Assembly: GCA_016871725.1 (NCBI GenBank)
Contig: VHCL01000003.1
Coordinates: 59,714-123,713, forward strand
DNA: 64,000 nucleotides
Reading direction: 5' to 3'
Source: Verrucomicrobiota bacterium
GTDB taxonomy: Bacteria > Verrucomicrobiota > Verrucomicrobiia > Opitutales > UBA953
Shown here: positions 35,568 through 44,361 of the stretch, one piece after another
How positions within the stretch are numbered: the first letter of the stretch is position 1
How the letters are laid out: every line of letters starts with the position of its first letter
The notes under the pieces: model-generated
What the model saw: the letters and a program-made list of their open reading frames with translations, nothing else
What the model was told of the DNA's origin: nothing
The model's database searches: none
Position numbers and translations under genes: made by a program

Positions 35568-35822
35568 TTAGGCCTTCGGCTTTTCCTTCTCGCAGGGGCA
35601 CTTGCCGTCCTTCTTCTCTTCGCCGGCGACAGCCTTGGGCTTTTCCTTTTCGCAAGGGCACTTGTCTTCCTTCTTTTCTTCGGCGACGACGGAGGCCTTG
35701 GGCTTTTCCTTTTCGCAGGGGCACTTGCCATCCTTCTTCTCTTCTTCGGCGCTGACGAAGGAAGCGGTGACGGCGAGGAGACCGACGGTGAGAGCGAGGA
35801 GCTTGAGGAACTTGGAGTTCAT
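35568..35822 (-). CDS. Small exported Cys-Pro-Cys repeat protein, function unknown
   Basis: The 84-residue product has a signal peptide (hydrophobic core FLKLLALTVGLLAVTASFVSA, predicted cleavage after Ala25). The mature part is almost entirely three near-identical ~20-residue units of the form EEKKDGKCPCEKEKPKA, with Cys pairs at 34/36, 55/57 and 75/77. The mature protein is highly charged and likely unstructured without a ligand. CPC pairs could bind metal or form disulfides after export, but I recognise no family. It is monogenic, ending at a strong terminator. A TTGACA element lies 36 bases before the ATG, but without a convincing -10. Confidence 0.8.
   Translation of the reverse strand: MNSKFLKLLALTVGLLAVTASFVSAEEEKKDGKCPCEKEKPKASVVAEEKKEDKCPCEKEKPKAVAGEEKKDGKCPCEKEKPKA
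35571..35747 (-). repeat. Three tandem 60-63 bp repeats encoding CPC units
   Basis: The DNA coding for the mature CPC protein is made of three near-identical units of about 63, 63 and 51-60 bases sharing runs such as GGGCTTTTCCTT and CTTCTTCTCTTC. The high DNA identity suggests recent expansion by slippage or unequal recombination, so copy number may vary among strains. Confidence 0.8.
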
Positions 35823-35896
35823 GGTGTGGAACCCTACTTTCGCTTAAATCGATCCGCTGTCAATCGACGGCCGCCCAAACTTGGCTCGGGATTCCC

Positions 35897-36694
35897 TCAG
35901 GGGCCCACCCTGTCGCGCAGGGTGCGGAGGTCCGGGATGCTTTTTGTTAAACCGCTGCCAGGCAACCAGTTGCTGTGGTTATCTACCCGGTAAATCCGTT
36001 CTTTGACCACACAGTACAGGCCTTGGATTGCGGGAAGCCGCCTCATTTCGGCCAGCTTCTCGGGATATGGACCGACCGTGCCGTCTTTGGGGCCGTTCTG
36101 AATCCATAGCACGGCCGCCGGCTTGGTGCTGGCGACCAATTCCCAGTCGAACTTCGGCCAAGCTCCCTTGGTCAAGGCGGATTTCCAGCCCGCCGCCGCC
36201 AAGGGGCCGGCGAGGTAGCTTTCCGGTCCCGCCATCACGCCGTCCCACACGATCAGGATAGGCCGCGGCGTCTTGTCCGGAAGCCGCGTCAGTTCGCCGC
36301 CGAGGCTCCGCGCCTGGTCTTCCCGGCCGATGGCTTGGCCGAGCAGCCGGAGGTCGCGGCTGACGGAATCGGCCGACTCCCGATGCAGGAGCAAGGTGCG
36401 TAAGCCGGCCCCGGCGCACTTCTCCGCCCAGAGCGGATTCGCCATGCGCGGCAGGATGACGAGGTCGGGCTTGGTCTGCAGCAGTCTTTCGAGGTCAGGC
36501 AGGAAGACGTCGGCGTCCCGCGCGGCCGGATGCTCCTTCGGCAACGGACACCAGCGGGTGGCCATGACGATCTCGGCGCCGCCGCCGAGGTCGAGCAAGG
36601 TCTGCGTCGCGCCCGGGCTGTAGCTGGCGATGCGTCGTTCGCCCGCTCCCAGCGACAGCCAGGCGACGAGCCAAGGCAGCAACGCGCGCATCAT
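35897..36694 (-). CDS. BtuF-like periplasmic binding protein (cobalamin/iron-chelate type)
   Basis: The 265-residue protein has a short signal peptide (MMRALLPWLVAWLSLGAG) and a type III periplasmic-binding fold: RIASYSPGATQTLLDLGGG, WCPLPKEHP, LPDLERLLQTKPDLVILP and a C-terminal lobe with FDWELVASTKPAAVLW. Proteins of this type deliver vitamin B12 or ferric siderophores to an ABC transporter. No permease or ATPase is nearby, so it may serve a distant transporter. The ATG at 36694 overlaps the pdxA stop (ATGA); a second ATG follows at once (36691). Confidence 0.75.
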   Translation of the reverse strand: MMRALLPWLVAWLSLGAGERRIASYSPGATQTLLDLGGGAEIVMATRWCPLPKEHPAARDADVFLPDLERLLQTKPDLVILPRMANPLWAEKCAGAGLRTLLLHRESADSVSRDLRLLGQAIGREDQARSLGGELTRLPDKTPRPILIVWDGVMAGPESYLAGPLAAAGWKSALTKGAWPKFDWELVASTKPAAVLWIQNGPKDGTVGPYPEKLAEMRRLPAIQGLYCVVKERIYRVDNHSNWLPGSGLTKSIPDLRTLRDRVGP

Positions 36695-37593
36695 GCGGAG
36701 AGCAGGCGCGCGAGGCGCATGGCCGCGTCGAAACTGCCGCGGTCCGCCTTGCCTTTGCCGGCGAGCTCGTAGGCGGTGCCATGGTCGGGGCTCGTACGGA
36801 CGTGCCGCAGGCCGAGGCTCAGATTGGCCGACGTCGCGAAGTCCACCGCCTTCAACGGCGCGAGGCCTTGGTCATGGTAGATCGCGGCGACCGCGTCGAA
36901 CTCGCCCTGCAGATGGCGATGGAAGACCGTGTCGCCGGGCAGCGGGCCGGTGACGTCATGACCGGCGGCGCGCAAGGCGTCGACGGCGGGACGGATGACT
37001 CGGTCATCTTCCCGGCCGAGCAGGCCGCCTTCGCCGGCGTGCGGGTTGAGGCCGCAGACGGCGATCCGCGGACGCGCGTCGCCCAGCTTCGCGCGCAGGG
37101 CGATCAGCGCGAGCACGGTGCGCCGGACGTCCGCCCCGGTCACGGCGCGCGGGACCTCGGCGAGCGGGACGTGCCAGGTGACGAGTCCGACGGTCATCCT
37201 GCCGCCGGCGAAGGCCATGACGGGCTCGCCGTGCCAGCGCGACGCGAAGAATTCGGTCTGGCCGGGGAAATCATAGCCCACGCCGGCGAGCCCCTTCTTG
37301 TTCACCGGGCCGGTGACCACGGCGGCGAAACGGCCGCCGGTCGTGCCGCGGGCGGCGAGCTCCATCGCTTCGATCGCGATGAGCTGGCCGGCTTCGTCAG
37401 GCTGGCCGGGGCGCGTCCGGTAGTCGGCCGGCCCGACGGCGAGCCCGCGGCCGAGCGAGGCGATCCAGTCGGCCGGACCGATCGGCGTCACCGCATCCGC
37501 CTGCTCCGGGTGGGCCTTCAGCCAGGACGCGAACAGTTCCGGTCCGACGCCGGCCGGATCCCCGCAGGTGACGGCGATGGGCAAGGCGCTCAT
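36691..37593 (-). CDS. pdxA: 4-hydroxythreonine-4-phosphate dehydrogenase
   Basis: PdxA acts in the DXP-dependent pathway to pyridoxal phosphate. The 300-residue protein has TCGDPAGVGPEL at the N-terminus, VTGPVNKKGL, the metal-ligand segment HVPLAEVPRAVT, GLNPHAGEGGLLGREDDRVI, YHDQGLAPLK and RTSPDHGTAYELAG. It is shorter than the usual ~330 but retains all motifs. Both ends overlap neighbours by four bases (lpxA upstream, the BtuF-like gene downstream). Confidence 0.95.
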   Translation of the reverse strand: MSALPIAVTCGDPAGVGPELFASWLKAHPEQADAVTPIGPADWIASLGRGLAVGPADYRTRPGQPDEAGQLIAIEAMELAARGTTGGRFAAVVTGPVNKKGLAGVGYDFPGQTEFFASRWHGEPVMAFAGGRMTVGLVTWHVPLAEVPRAVTGADVRRTVLALIALRAKLGDARPRIAVCGLNPHAGEGGLLGREDDRVIRPAVDALRAAGHDVTGPLPGDTVFHRHLQGEFDAVAAIYHDQGLAPLKAVDFATSANLSLGLRHVRTSPDHGTAYELAGKGKADRGSFDAAMRLARLLSA

Positions 37594-38369
37594 GCGGGCG
37601 AGACGAAGCGGCCGCGCTTGCCGCCGAGGAAGAAGTTCAGGAAATCGCGCGCTTCCGCGGTCTGGTAGGCGCCGGACGCGAGGGCCGACTGGGCGAGCGC
37701 GGCGCAGGCGCCGTGGGTGGCGTAGACGGCGTGATAGGCGCGCTTGATCTCGGCCACGGCCGCGGCCGGCACCGCGCGGCGGCGCAGTCCGACGAGGTTG
37801 AGGCCGGCGACCAGGTTGCGACCGTGGGCGAGCGCGTTCGGCGGCACGTCCTCGGTGATGACGGCGTTGCCGGAGACGAGGGCGCCGCCGCCGATGCGGC
37901 AGAACTGGTGGACCGCGACGCCGCCGCTGACGAACGCCCGGTCGCCGACGTGCACGTGGCCGCCGAGCATGCAGCCGTTCGCGAGGATGACGTGGTCGCC
38001 GAGCGCGCAGTCGTGGGCGACGTGGCTGCCGGCCATGAGCAGGCCGTCCGCGCCGACGACCGTATCCGCGCCGGCCTTCGTCGCCCGGTGGACCGTGGCA
38101 TGCTCACGGATGACCGTGCGGTCGCCGATGACGACGCCGGAGGCCGTCGCCGGATCGAAGGAGAGGTCCTGCGGGTCGCCGCCGACGACCGCGAAGTGGT
38201 CGACGCGCACGCCGGCGCCGAGGCGGGCGCGGGCCTTCACGATCGCCTGGGCCGCGACGCGGCACCCGGCCCCGAGCGTCGCGCCGGCCTCGATGATCGC
38301 GAACGCGCCGACCTCGACGTCGGGCGCGAGGCGGGCGGAAGGGTGGACCTGGGCGGAAGGATGGATCAC
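37590..38369 (-). CDS. lpxA: UDP-N-acetylglucosamine O-acyltransferase
   Basis: LpxA adds the first acyl chain in lipid A synthesis. The 259-residue left-handed beta-helix shows hexapeptide repeats from residue 1 to about 190, with the catalytic histidine in GSHVAHDC and the substrate strand IGDRTVIREHATVHRAT. A C-terminal helical domain follows. The start is GTG overlapping the upstream stop (GTGA). It supports an LPS-bearing outer membrane. The usual lpxD/fabZ neighbours are absent here. Confidence 0.95.
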   Translation of the reverse strand: MIHPSAQVHPSARLAPDVEVGAFAIIEAGATLGAGCRVAAQAIVKARARLGAGVRVDHFAVVGGDPQDLSFDPATASGVVIGDRTVIREHATVHRATKAGADTVVGADGLLMAGSHVAHDCALGDHVILANGCMLGGHVHVGDRAFVSGGVAVHQFCRIGGGALVSGNAVITEDVPPNALAHGRNLVAGLNLVGLRRRAVPAAAVAEIKRAYHAVYATHGACAALAQSALASGAYQTAEARDFLNFFLGGKRGRFVSPA

Positions 38370-38977
38370 TTCGGTGGGAGGGCGGAGCCGAACAGCTCGA
38401 GCTGGGCGGCCTTGACCATATCGTAGACCCGGAGCAGGCGGAGCAACTGCAAGGTGTCGGATTTCGCGTAGCTCTGGTTCGATTCGACCGCCTGGACGAG
38501 GTTCTCGAGGATGGTCCGGAAGGTGAGCACGTGGTCGACGCCGCTTTCCCGCAGCAACGTGATGCTCTCGGAGCGCTGCGGCTCGGTCGCCGGGATGCCC
38601 GGCAGCACGAGGACCTTGGCGAGGGGCTGTCCCTCGGTCGGCGTGAGGTCGGCGAAGGCTTCCTTGGCCGCTTCGACCGCCTCCTTGCGGACGAATTCCA
38701 GCAGGTCGCCCTTCTTGATCATCGTCGGCGTGATGGCCTTCGTCGTGTGCCAGGCCTTCACCGCCACGACGGCCGCGGACAGGCCAGGCAGGTCGGAACT
38801 GAACAGCTGGAAAGGGGTCTCGCCGCCGCGGCGGGGCGAGGGATTGATCACCAGCAGGTCGCCTTCTTCGTCGGCGCGTTTCCGGCGGGATTGGACGGCG
38901 TACTTGCGCGATTGGCGCACGAAGAAACCGTTCATCTCGAAGTACTCGCGGACCAGACTGTCGTCGAAACCCGCCAT
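38366..38977 (-). CDS. Conserved-looking protein of unknown function, possible PD-(D/E)XK-like fold
   Basis: The 203-residue protein is not a family I can name. The N-terminal half (VREYFEMNGFFVRQSRKYAVQ, EEGDLLVINP and AAVVAVKAWHT) resembles the order of elements in PD-(D/E)XK nuclease folds: helix, Asp in a strand, then a strand ending with Lys. Here the middle acidic residue of the (D/E)XK triad appears to be Ala (AVK), so activity may be lost. The C-terminal half is helical. It is coupled to lpxA by a four-base overlap. The fold call is inference. Confidence 0.7.
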   Translation of the reverse strand: MAGFDDSLVREYFEMNGFFVRQSRKYAVQSRRKRADEEGDLLVINPSPRRGGETPFQLFSSDLPGLSAAVVAVKAWHTTKAITPTMIKKGDLLEFVRKEAVEAAKEAFADLTPTEGQPLAKVLVLPGIPATEPQRSESITLLRESGVDHVLTFRTILENLVQAVESNQSYAKSDTLQLLRLLRVYDMVKAAQLELFGSALPPK

Positions 38978-39028
38978 TGGCCGACAGGATGCGGTCGGAC
39001 CGCCCTCCTGGTCAACCCGCGATAAGGG

Positions 39029-39748
39029 TCAGAGGACGAAGTCGGCCGGCGCGATCGCCACCGTGAATTCGCCCTTCAGCGAGCCGCTCTTCAGCGCCGG
39101 GACGAGCTCGGCCAGCGGCGCGGTCCGGATCGTCTCATGGAGCTTGGTGAGTTCGCGGCCGACGCAGACGACCCGGGCCGGCCCGAGGATCTCCAGCATC
39201 TCATCGAGGAAGTCGCCGATCCGATGGCAGGATTCGTGCAGCACGACGGTCTCGTCCGCGGATGTGAGGCCCTCGAGGAAGCGCCGCCGGGCGGCGGATT
39301 TGGGCGCCAGGAAGCCGACGAACCGGAAGGCGTTGGTCGGCAGGCCCGACGCGGAGAGCAAGGCCACGATGGCGCATGGACCGGGCAGGGGGGTGACGGT
39401 GAGGCCGCGCCGCCGGCATTCGCGCGTAACGCGGAAACCGGGGTCGCTGATCCCCGGCGTGCCGGCGTCGGTGATCAGGGCGACGCGCGCCCCGCCCGCC
39501 ACCTTGTCGGCGATGATCACCGCGGCGTCCTTCTCGTTGTGCTCGTGGTAGGCGAGCATCGGCTTCGAGAGGCCCAGGTGACGGAGCAGTCCGCCGGTCA
39601 CGCGCGTGTCCTCGCAAGCCACCAGGTCGCAATCAGCGATGGCTTCGCGGGCCCGGGCGGTGATGTCGCCCAGGTTGCCCAGCGGGGTGGCCACGACCCA
39701 GAGCCGGCCGGCCGTTCGGCCGTCGGCGCCTGCGTCGGGGGCGGTCAT
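39029..39748 (-). CDS. rsmI: 16S rRNA 2'-O-ribose C1402 methyltransferase RsmI
   Basis: RsmI is the tetrapyrrole-methylase-fold enzyme that methylates C1402 of 16S rRNA. The 239-residue protein has the family motifs VVATPLGNLGDITARA, CEDTRVTGGLLRHLG, HEHNEKD, LITDAGTPGISDPGF and LPGPCAIVALLSASGLP. The start overlaps the upstream small lipoprotein gene by ATGA. The length is slightly short (usual ~280), missing mainly at the C-terminus. Confidence 0.95.
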   Translation of the reverse strand: MTAPDAGADGRTAGRLWVVATPLGNLGDITARAREAIADCDLVACEDTRVTGGLLRHLGLSKPMLAYHEHNEKDAAVIIADKVAGGARVALITDAGTPGISDPGFRVTRECRRRGLTVTPLPGPCAIVALLSASGLPTNAFRFVGFLAPKSAARRRFLEGLTSADETVVLHESCHRIGDFLDEMLEILGPARVVCVGRELTKLHETIRTAPLAELVPALKSGSLKGEFTVAIAPADFVL

Positions 39749-39918
39749 CAGCGGCGGTAGCCGGAGCCGGGCGTGGAGACGCCCGGGAGGCCGCCCTGCC
39801 AGTTGGCGGGCTGAGACTGGGGCAGCATGGAGTCGGCCGGCTTCTCGACGGTCTCGCAGCCGACCAGGCCCGAGAGGCAGGCGAGGAGGGCGAGCGCGAT
39901 GGTGAGACGGGAAGACAT
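39748..39918 (-). CDS. Small lipoprotein (56 residues)
   Basis: The gene is below the ORF-track cutoff; I read it on the minus strand. The product starts MSSRLTIALALLACLSGLVGC with lipobox LVGC (Cys21), followed by ETVEKPADSMLPQSQPANWQG and a Gly/Pro-rich tail. It lies one base after the coiled-coil membrane gene and overlaps the rsmI start by four bases, so it is in a transcript. The function is unknown. Confidence 0.75.
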   Translation of the reverse strand: MSSRLTIALALLACLSGLVGCETVEKPADSMLPQSQPANWQGGLPGVSTPGSGYRR

Positions 39919-39919
39919 C

Positions 39920-40861
39920 TTACTTGCTGGCGAGCTTCGTGGAGGGCACCAGGGAGACCGCGGCGGCCTTGGCGATGGCGCCGAGGTCGAGATCCTTGTC
40001 CGCCTGGAGCTGACCGTAGGAGATGGTTCCCTTCACGGAGGTGATGCGGACGCGGCCGATCTTCTTGCCGTCGGCCTTCACGTCGAAGTCGGCCTTTTCC
40101 TTGATGCCGTTGGCTTCGCCGACGGAGAAGGCGACGATGCCGGACTTGGCGTCGAGCGCGAGGACGTTGGTGAGCACGGCGTCGGTGGCGGCTTCGACGG
40201 TCACGGCGACGGCGGTCGGAGCTTCGCCTTCCTTGGCGGGCTCACCGAAGGGGTCGCGCTGGAAACCGCCGGGCGCGTTGTTGTCGGCGGCGCGGGAGGC
40301 CCAGGCGTGCAGGGCGGTGTACTTGCCGCGGAGGGCGGCGGCGAGCTCTTCGGCCTTGGTGGCCTTGGCTTCGATCTCAGCGAGCTGTTCCTTGGTGAAC
40401 ATGCCGGCGGCCTTCTCGGTGGCGCGGACGAGGTCTTCCTTGACGGTGGTCAGTTCGGCGATGGCGCCGTCCTTCTTGCTGTTGGCGTCGGTGAGCTGGG
40501 CGGCCAGTTCGTCACGCTTGCGGGTGAGCTCGGCACGCTCGCCCTCGAGGGTGGTGTTGGCGGCGGTGAGGCCTTCGATCTTGGTCTTCTTGTCGGCGAC
40601 ATCAGCCAGCAGGTCCTTCTTGGTCAGTTCGAGGTCGGCGATGGACTTGCGCTTGGCGTCCAGGATGACCGGCAGGCCGGCGAGCGAGGTCATGCGGGCG
40701 TCGAATTCCTTGCCGGCCTTCACTTCTTCGTCCTTCATGGCCCAAGCCGTTTGGGTGAGGGCGGTGTCCATCTTGCCTTTAAGAAGGTAAGCGAAGACGA
40801 CGGCGGCGAGGGCGGCGACGACGGTCAGGATGCGCAGGAAGGCGTTGAGCTTCGGTTTCAT
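39920..40861 (-). CDS. Inner-membrane coiled-coil protein of unknown function
   Basis: The 313-residue protein has one N-terminal transmembrane helix (about 10-29), a coiled coil rich in Glu/Lys/Leu/Ala (about 60-160), and a C-terminal beta-type domain (VLALDAKSGIVAFSVGEANGIKEKADFDVKADGKKIGRVRI) with the look of a small barrel module. It is likely anchored in the inner membrane with the coil and barrel in the periplasm. It is cotranscribed with the 56-residue lipoprotein. No named family is recognised. Confidence 0.75.
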   Translation of the reverse strand: MKPKLNAFLRILTVVAALAAVVFAYLLKGKMDTALTQTAWAMKDEEVKAGKEFDARMTSLAGLPVILDAKRKSIADLELTKKDLLADVADKKTKIEGLTAANTTLEGERAELTRKRDELAAQLTDANSKKDGAIAELTTVKEDLVRATEKAAGMFTKEQLAEIEAKATKAEELAAALRGKYTALHAWASRAADNNAPGGFQRDPFGEPAKEGEAPTAVAVTVEAATDAVLTNVLALDAKSGIVAFSVGEANGIKEKADFDVKADGKKIGRVRITSVKGTISYGQLQADKDLDLGAIAKAAAVSLVPSTKLASK

Positions 40862-40882
40862 GGGGTAGGGGTAGGAAGGAGG

Positions 40883-42484
40883 TTAGGAATGACGATAGAG
40901 AGTGAGCCCGGGATCAGGAGAATCCTGTCGAGTGATCGGCCCGGGGTTGGCGGAAACGTGCAGAAGGACTTTGAACACCAATTCCTCCCGCCCCTCAAGA
41001 GCAATTTCCTCGCAAACCTGCTGGGCGGACAGCCACTTGCCCTTGGATTTAGCCAGGGCGGCCAGGGCGGCCGCGCGGATCTTGAGGGTCTCGGAAGCGG
41101 CCTTCTTGCCGGCTTCCACGCCGGGCTGATGGTAGGCGTTGATGCCGAGGAGGTTGGCGTACAGTCCGACGGCCCTTTCGAAGAGCGCGATCAGCATGCC
41201 GATGGCATGGGCGTCGACCTGTCGGAGCGTGATGGTGATGCTGTCCCGTCCGCTGCCCGAGAGGGCTTCCCGGGTGCCCAGCAGGAAGGCCTGCAGGTAG
41301 TCGCCGGAGGTGACGCCGGGTTCGACGTCGGGCGAGGCGCCTTCGCGGTCCTTGAGGACCTCGATGAACACGGCGAAAAAGTTATTCACACCGTCGCGGA
41401 GCTGTTGCACGTAGGCATGCTGGTCGGTCGAACCTTTGTTACCGTAGACGGTCAGGCCTTGGAAGACCTGGCGGCCTTGGAGATCGTGCTCTTTGCCGAG
41501 GGATTCCATGACGAGCTGCTGGAGGTAGCGGGAGAAGAGCAGCAGGCGGTCCTTGTAAGGCAGGACGACCATCGCTTTGGAGCCGCGGCCTTCGGTGAGG
41601 TGATGCCAGGCGAGGGCCATCGCCGCGGCCGGATTGCGGCCGGCGTCCGGGACGCGCGTGAGGGCGTCCATCTCGCGGGCGCCGGCGAGCAGGCCGCGGA
41701 TGTCCAGCCCTTGGAGGGCGGCCGGCAGGAGCCCGACCGGTCCGATCTCGCTCGTGCGGCCGCCGACCCAATCCCACATGGGGAAACGCGCCAGCCACTT
41801 CTCGGTGACGGCGACCTGGTCGAGCTGGCTGCCTTCGCCGGTGACGGCGACGGCGTGGGCGGCGAAAGAGAGCCCGGCCTGCTTCCAGCGGAGCGCGGCT
41901 TCGACTTGACCGTTGCGAGGCTCCGGCGTGCTGCCGGACTTGGAAGTCACGATCGCCAGCGTGGTGCCGAGCCGGCCGCCGAGACCGTCGAAGACTCGGT
42001 CGATGCCGTCGGGGTCGGTGTTGTCGATGAAGTGGACGCGGAGCTTGTCCGCTTTGCCTCCCAGGGCGTCGGCCACGAACTGCGGGCCGAGGGCCGAGCC
42101 GCCGATGCCGATGCAGAGGAGGTCGGTGAAATTGCCGGCCGCGCCTTTGACCTGGCCGGCGTGCACCTGCGCGGCGAAGCCGGCGATGGCTCCGACGGTC
42201 GCTTTCACGTCGGCCGCGATCTTCGCGTCGGGGGCCAGTTCCGGCGACCGCAGCCAGTAATGGCCGACCATGCGCTTCTCGTCGGGGTTCGCGACCGCCC
42301 CTTTTTCCAGGGCGGCCATGTCGGCGAAGGCCCGGACCATGGCCGGGGCCATCTTCTCGGCGAAACCCGCCGGCGCGGGCGCCCGGCTCAAGTCGAGGGA
42401 AATCCCGAGCTCAGGGAAATTGAGGAGCTGGCGGCGGTAGAGGTCGAAGGAAGAGGCCACGGTGTCCGGATACTTCCACGCCAC
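40883..42484 (-). CDS. pgi: Glucose-6-phosphate isomerase
   Basis: Pgi interconverts glucose-6-phosphate and fructose-6-phosphate. The protein shows [18 protein letters not shown], the sugar-phosphate loop [29 protein letters not shown] and [16 protein letters not shown]. No ATG is available at the expected place; the GTG at 42484 gives [21 protein letters not shown] and 533 residues, a normal length for this group. The ORF track's longer frame runs into sequence antisense-shifted to ilvD and is not part of pgi. The start sits just 15 bases after the ilvD terminator. Confidence 0.92.
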   Translation of the reverse strand: MAWKYPDTVASSFDLYRRQLLNFPELGISLDLSRAPAPAGFAEKMAPAMVRAFADMAALEKGAVANPDEKRMVGHYWLRSPELAPDAKIAADVKATVGAIAGFAAQVHAGQVKGAAGNFTDLLCIGIGGSALGPQFVADALGGKADKLRVHFIDNTDPDGIDRVFDGLGGRLGTTLAIVTSKSGSTPEPRNGQVEAALRWKQAGLSFAAHAVAVTGEGSQLDQVAVTEKWLARFPMWDWVGGRTSEIGPVGLLPAALQGLDIRGLLAGAREMDALTRVPDAGRNPAAAMALAWHHLTEGRGSKAMVVLPYKDRLLLFSRYLQQLVMESLGKEHDLQGRQVFQGLTVYGNKGSTDQHAYVQQLRDGVNNFFAVFIEVLKDREGASPDVEPGVTSGDYLQAFLLGTREALSGSGRDSITITLRQVDAHAIGMLIALFERAVGLYANLLGINAYHQPGVEAGKKAASETLKIRAAALAALAKSKGKWLSAQQVCEEIALEGREELVFKVLLHVSANPGPITRQDSPDPGLTLYRHS

Positions 42485-42498
42485 GGGAGGCTTGCAAC

Positions 42499-42529
42499 AA
42501 AAAGGGCGGTCCGCCGCGGCGGCCGCCCT
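42499..42529 (-). terminator. Rho-independent terminator of ilvD
   Basis: On the minus strand AGGGCGG...CCGCCCT encloses an inner CCGCCGCGGCGG fold and is followed by TTTTTGTTG. It begins about 24 bases after the ilvD stop and ends 15 bases before the pgi GTG. Confidence 0.8.
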
Positions 42530-42552
42530 GTCATTTCCGCTCAGGAAAAGCC

Positions 42553-44241
42553 TCAGTCGCCGTCGGTGATGGCGCCTTCCGAGGCCGACTTCACCTGCTT
42601 GGCGTACTTGGCCAGGACGCCGCGCTTCTCCTTGCAGGGGGCGGGCTTCCATTCCTTGAGACGGCGGGCGATCTCTTCGTCCGACAGGTCGAGGTTGAGT
42701 TCGTTCTTCACCGCGTCGATGCGGATGCGGTCGCCGTTCTTGACGATGGCGAGCGGACCGCCGGAGGCGGCTTCCGGGGAGACGTGGCCGACGACGAAGC
42801 CGTGGCTGCCGCCGGAGAAGCGGCCGTCGGTGATCAGGGCCACCGTCTTGCCCATGCCCTTGCCCATGACGGCGCTGGTGGGCCCGAGCATCTCGCGCAT
42901 GCCGGGGCCGCCCTTGGGGCCTTCGTTGCGGATGACGATCACGTGGCCGTCCTTCACCTCGCCGTCGAGGATGCCGCGGAGCGAGGCCTCCTCGGATTCG
43001 TAGACGATGGCGTGGCCGGTGAAGGAGCTGCCCTCCTTGCCCGTGATCTTGGCGAGCGCGCCGTCCGGGGCGAGGTTGCCGCGGAGCACGCGCAGGTGGC
43101 TGTCGGCCTTGATGGGGTTGCTCATCGGGCGCACCACGTCCTGGTCGGCGGAGTAGGCGCCGACGTGCGCGAGGTTCTCCGCCACGGTCCTGCCGGTGAC
43201 GGTCAGGCAGTCGCCGTGGAGCAGGCCGGCGTCGAGCAGCATCTTGAGGAGCGGCTGGAGGCCGCCGATGCGCACGAAGTGGGCCATGTTGTACTTGCCG
43301 CTGGGCTTGAGGTCCGCGAGCACGGGGACCTTGCGGCCGATGCGCTCGAAGTCCTCGAGGGTGATCCGGATGCCCGCGGAGTGGCCGATGGCGATGAGGT
43401 GCAGTACCGCGTTGGTCGAGCCGCCGAGGGCGATGACCGTGACGATGGCGTTCTCGATCGCCTTCTTGGTGATGATGTCCAGCGGGCGGATGTTCTTCTT
43501 GAGCAGCTGGAGCACGGCCTGGCCGGCGCGCTCGCAGTCGACGAGCTTGTCCTTGGAGTTCGCCAGCTGCGCGGAGCTGTCCGGCAGGCTCAGGCCCATG
43601 GCTTCGATGGCCGAGGCCATGGTGTTCGCCGTGTACATGCCGCCGCACGAGCCTTCGCCCGGGATCGAGCACTTCTCGATCTCCTTGAGCTCGGCGTCGT
43701 CGATCTGCTTGGCGGCGTGCTGGCCGACGGCCTCGAAGACGGTGACGATGTCGGCCGCCTTGCCCTTATGCAGGCCGGGGACGATGGTGCCGCCGTAGAC
43801 GAACACGGACGGACGGTTGAGGCGGGCCATCGCCATCACGCAGCCGGGCATGTTCTTGTCGCAGCCGCCGATGGTGACGAGGCCGTCGAAGCCTTCGGCG
43901 CCGGTCACGGCTTCGATGGAGTCCGCGATGATCTCGCGGGAGACCAGCGAGTAGCGCATGCCGGGGGTGCCCATCGAGATGCCGTCGGAGACGGTGATCG
44001 TGCCGAAGATCACCGCTTTCCCGCCGGCCGCGTCGGCGCCCTTGGCGGCCTCGGTGGCCAGGCGGTCGATGTGCATGTTGCACGGGGTGACCATGGACCA
44101 GGTGGAGGCGACGCCCACGACGGGTTTCTGGAAGTCGGCGTCACCGAAGCCCACCGCCCGGAGCATCGCTCGGCTGGGGGCGCGGTCGGGACCGTCGACG
44201 ACGGCGGCGGAATGTTGGCGGGCGTGCTCGGGAGTGCTCAT
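42553..44241 (-). CDS. ilvD: Dihydroxy-acid dehydratase
   Basis: IlvD catalyses the third common step of branched-chain amino acid synthesis, dehydrating dihydroxy acids to 2-keto acids with an iron-sulfur cluster. The 562-residue protein has cluster and metal motifs [42 protein letters not shown] and [11 protein letters not shown]. Its transcript ends at its own terminator. The upstream 120-base gap to scpB is divergent; I see no clear leader peptide or attenuator. Confidence 0.97.
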   Translation of the reverse strand: MSTPEHARQHSAAVVDGPDRAPSRAMLRAVGFGDADFQKPVVGVASTWSMVTPCNMHIDRLATEAAKGADAAGGKAVIFGTITVSDGISMGTPGMRYSLVSREIIADSIEAVTGAEGFDGLVTIGGCDKNMPGCVMAMARLNRPSVFVYGGTIVPGLHKGKAADIVTVFEAVGQHAAKQIDDAELKEIEKCSIPGEGSCGGMYTANTMASAIEAMGLSLPDSSAQLANSKDKLVDCERAGQAVLQLLKKNIRPLDIITKKAIENAIVTVIALGGSTNAVLHLIAIGHSAGIRITLEDFERIGRKVPVLADLKPSGKYNMAHFVRIGGLQPLLKMLLDAGLLHGDCLTVTGRTVAENLAHVGAYSADQDVVRPMSNPIKADSHLRVLRGNLAPDGALAKITGKEGSSFTGHAIVYESEEASLRGILDGEVKDGHVIVIRNEGPKGGPGMREMLGPTSAVMGKGMGKTVALITDGRFSGGSHGFVVGHVSPEAASGGPLAIVKNGDRIRIDAVKNELNLDLSDEEIARRLKEWKPAPCKEKRGVLAKYAKQVKSASEGAITDGD

Positions 44242-44361
44242 GGGATGTGAAAAGTCTGCGGTTGTCAGGGGATGGTCGCCCCTTAGACATGAAGGGAAGG
44301 GAGCCGGACACTGAACCGCCCGGACGCTCCCTTACAATCCGATTTAAGACTCCCTCGTCCC

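Noticed and set aside
35858-35863. TTGACA -35 element before the CPC-repeat gene as a full promoter
   Set aside because: At 17-18 bases' spacing the -10 position reads AAAGTA or AAGTAG, a poor match, so I did not list it as a feature.
39827-43003. 1058-residue plus-strand ORF
   Set aside because: It is antisense to the coiled-coil gene, pgi and ilvD; no recognisable domain.
40883-43672. 929-residue frame joining pgi to upstream sequence, as if a fusion or frameshift with ilvD
   Set aside because: The upstream part is an alternate frame of ilvD on the same strand; ilvD itself is complete and a terminator separates the two genes.
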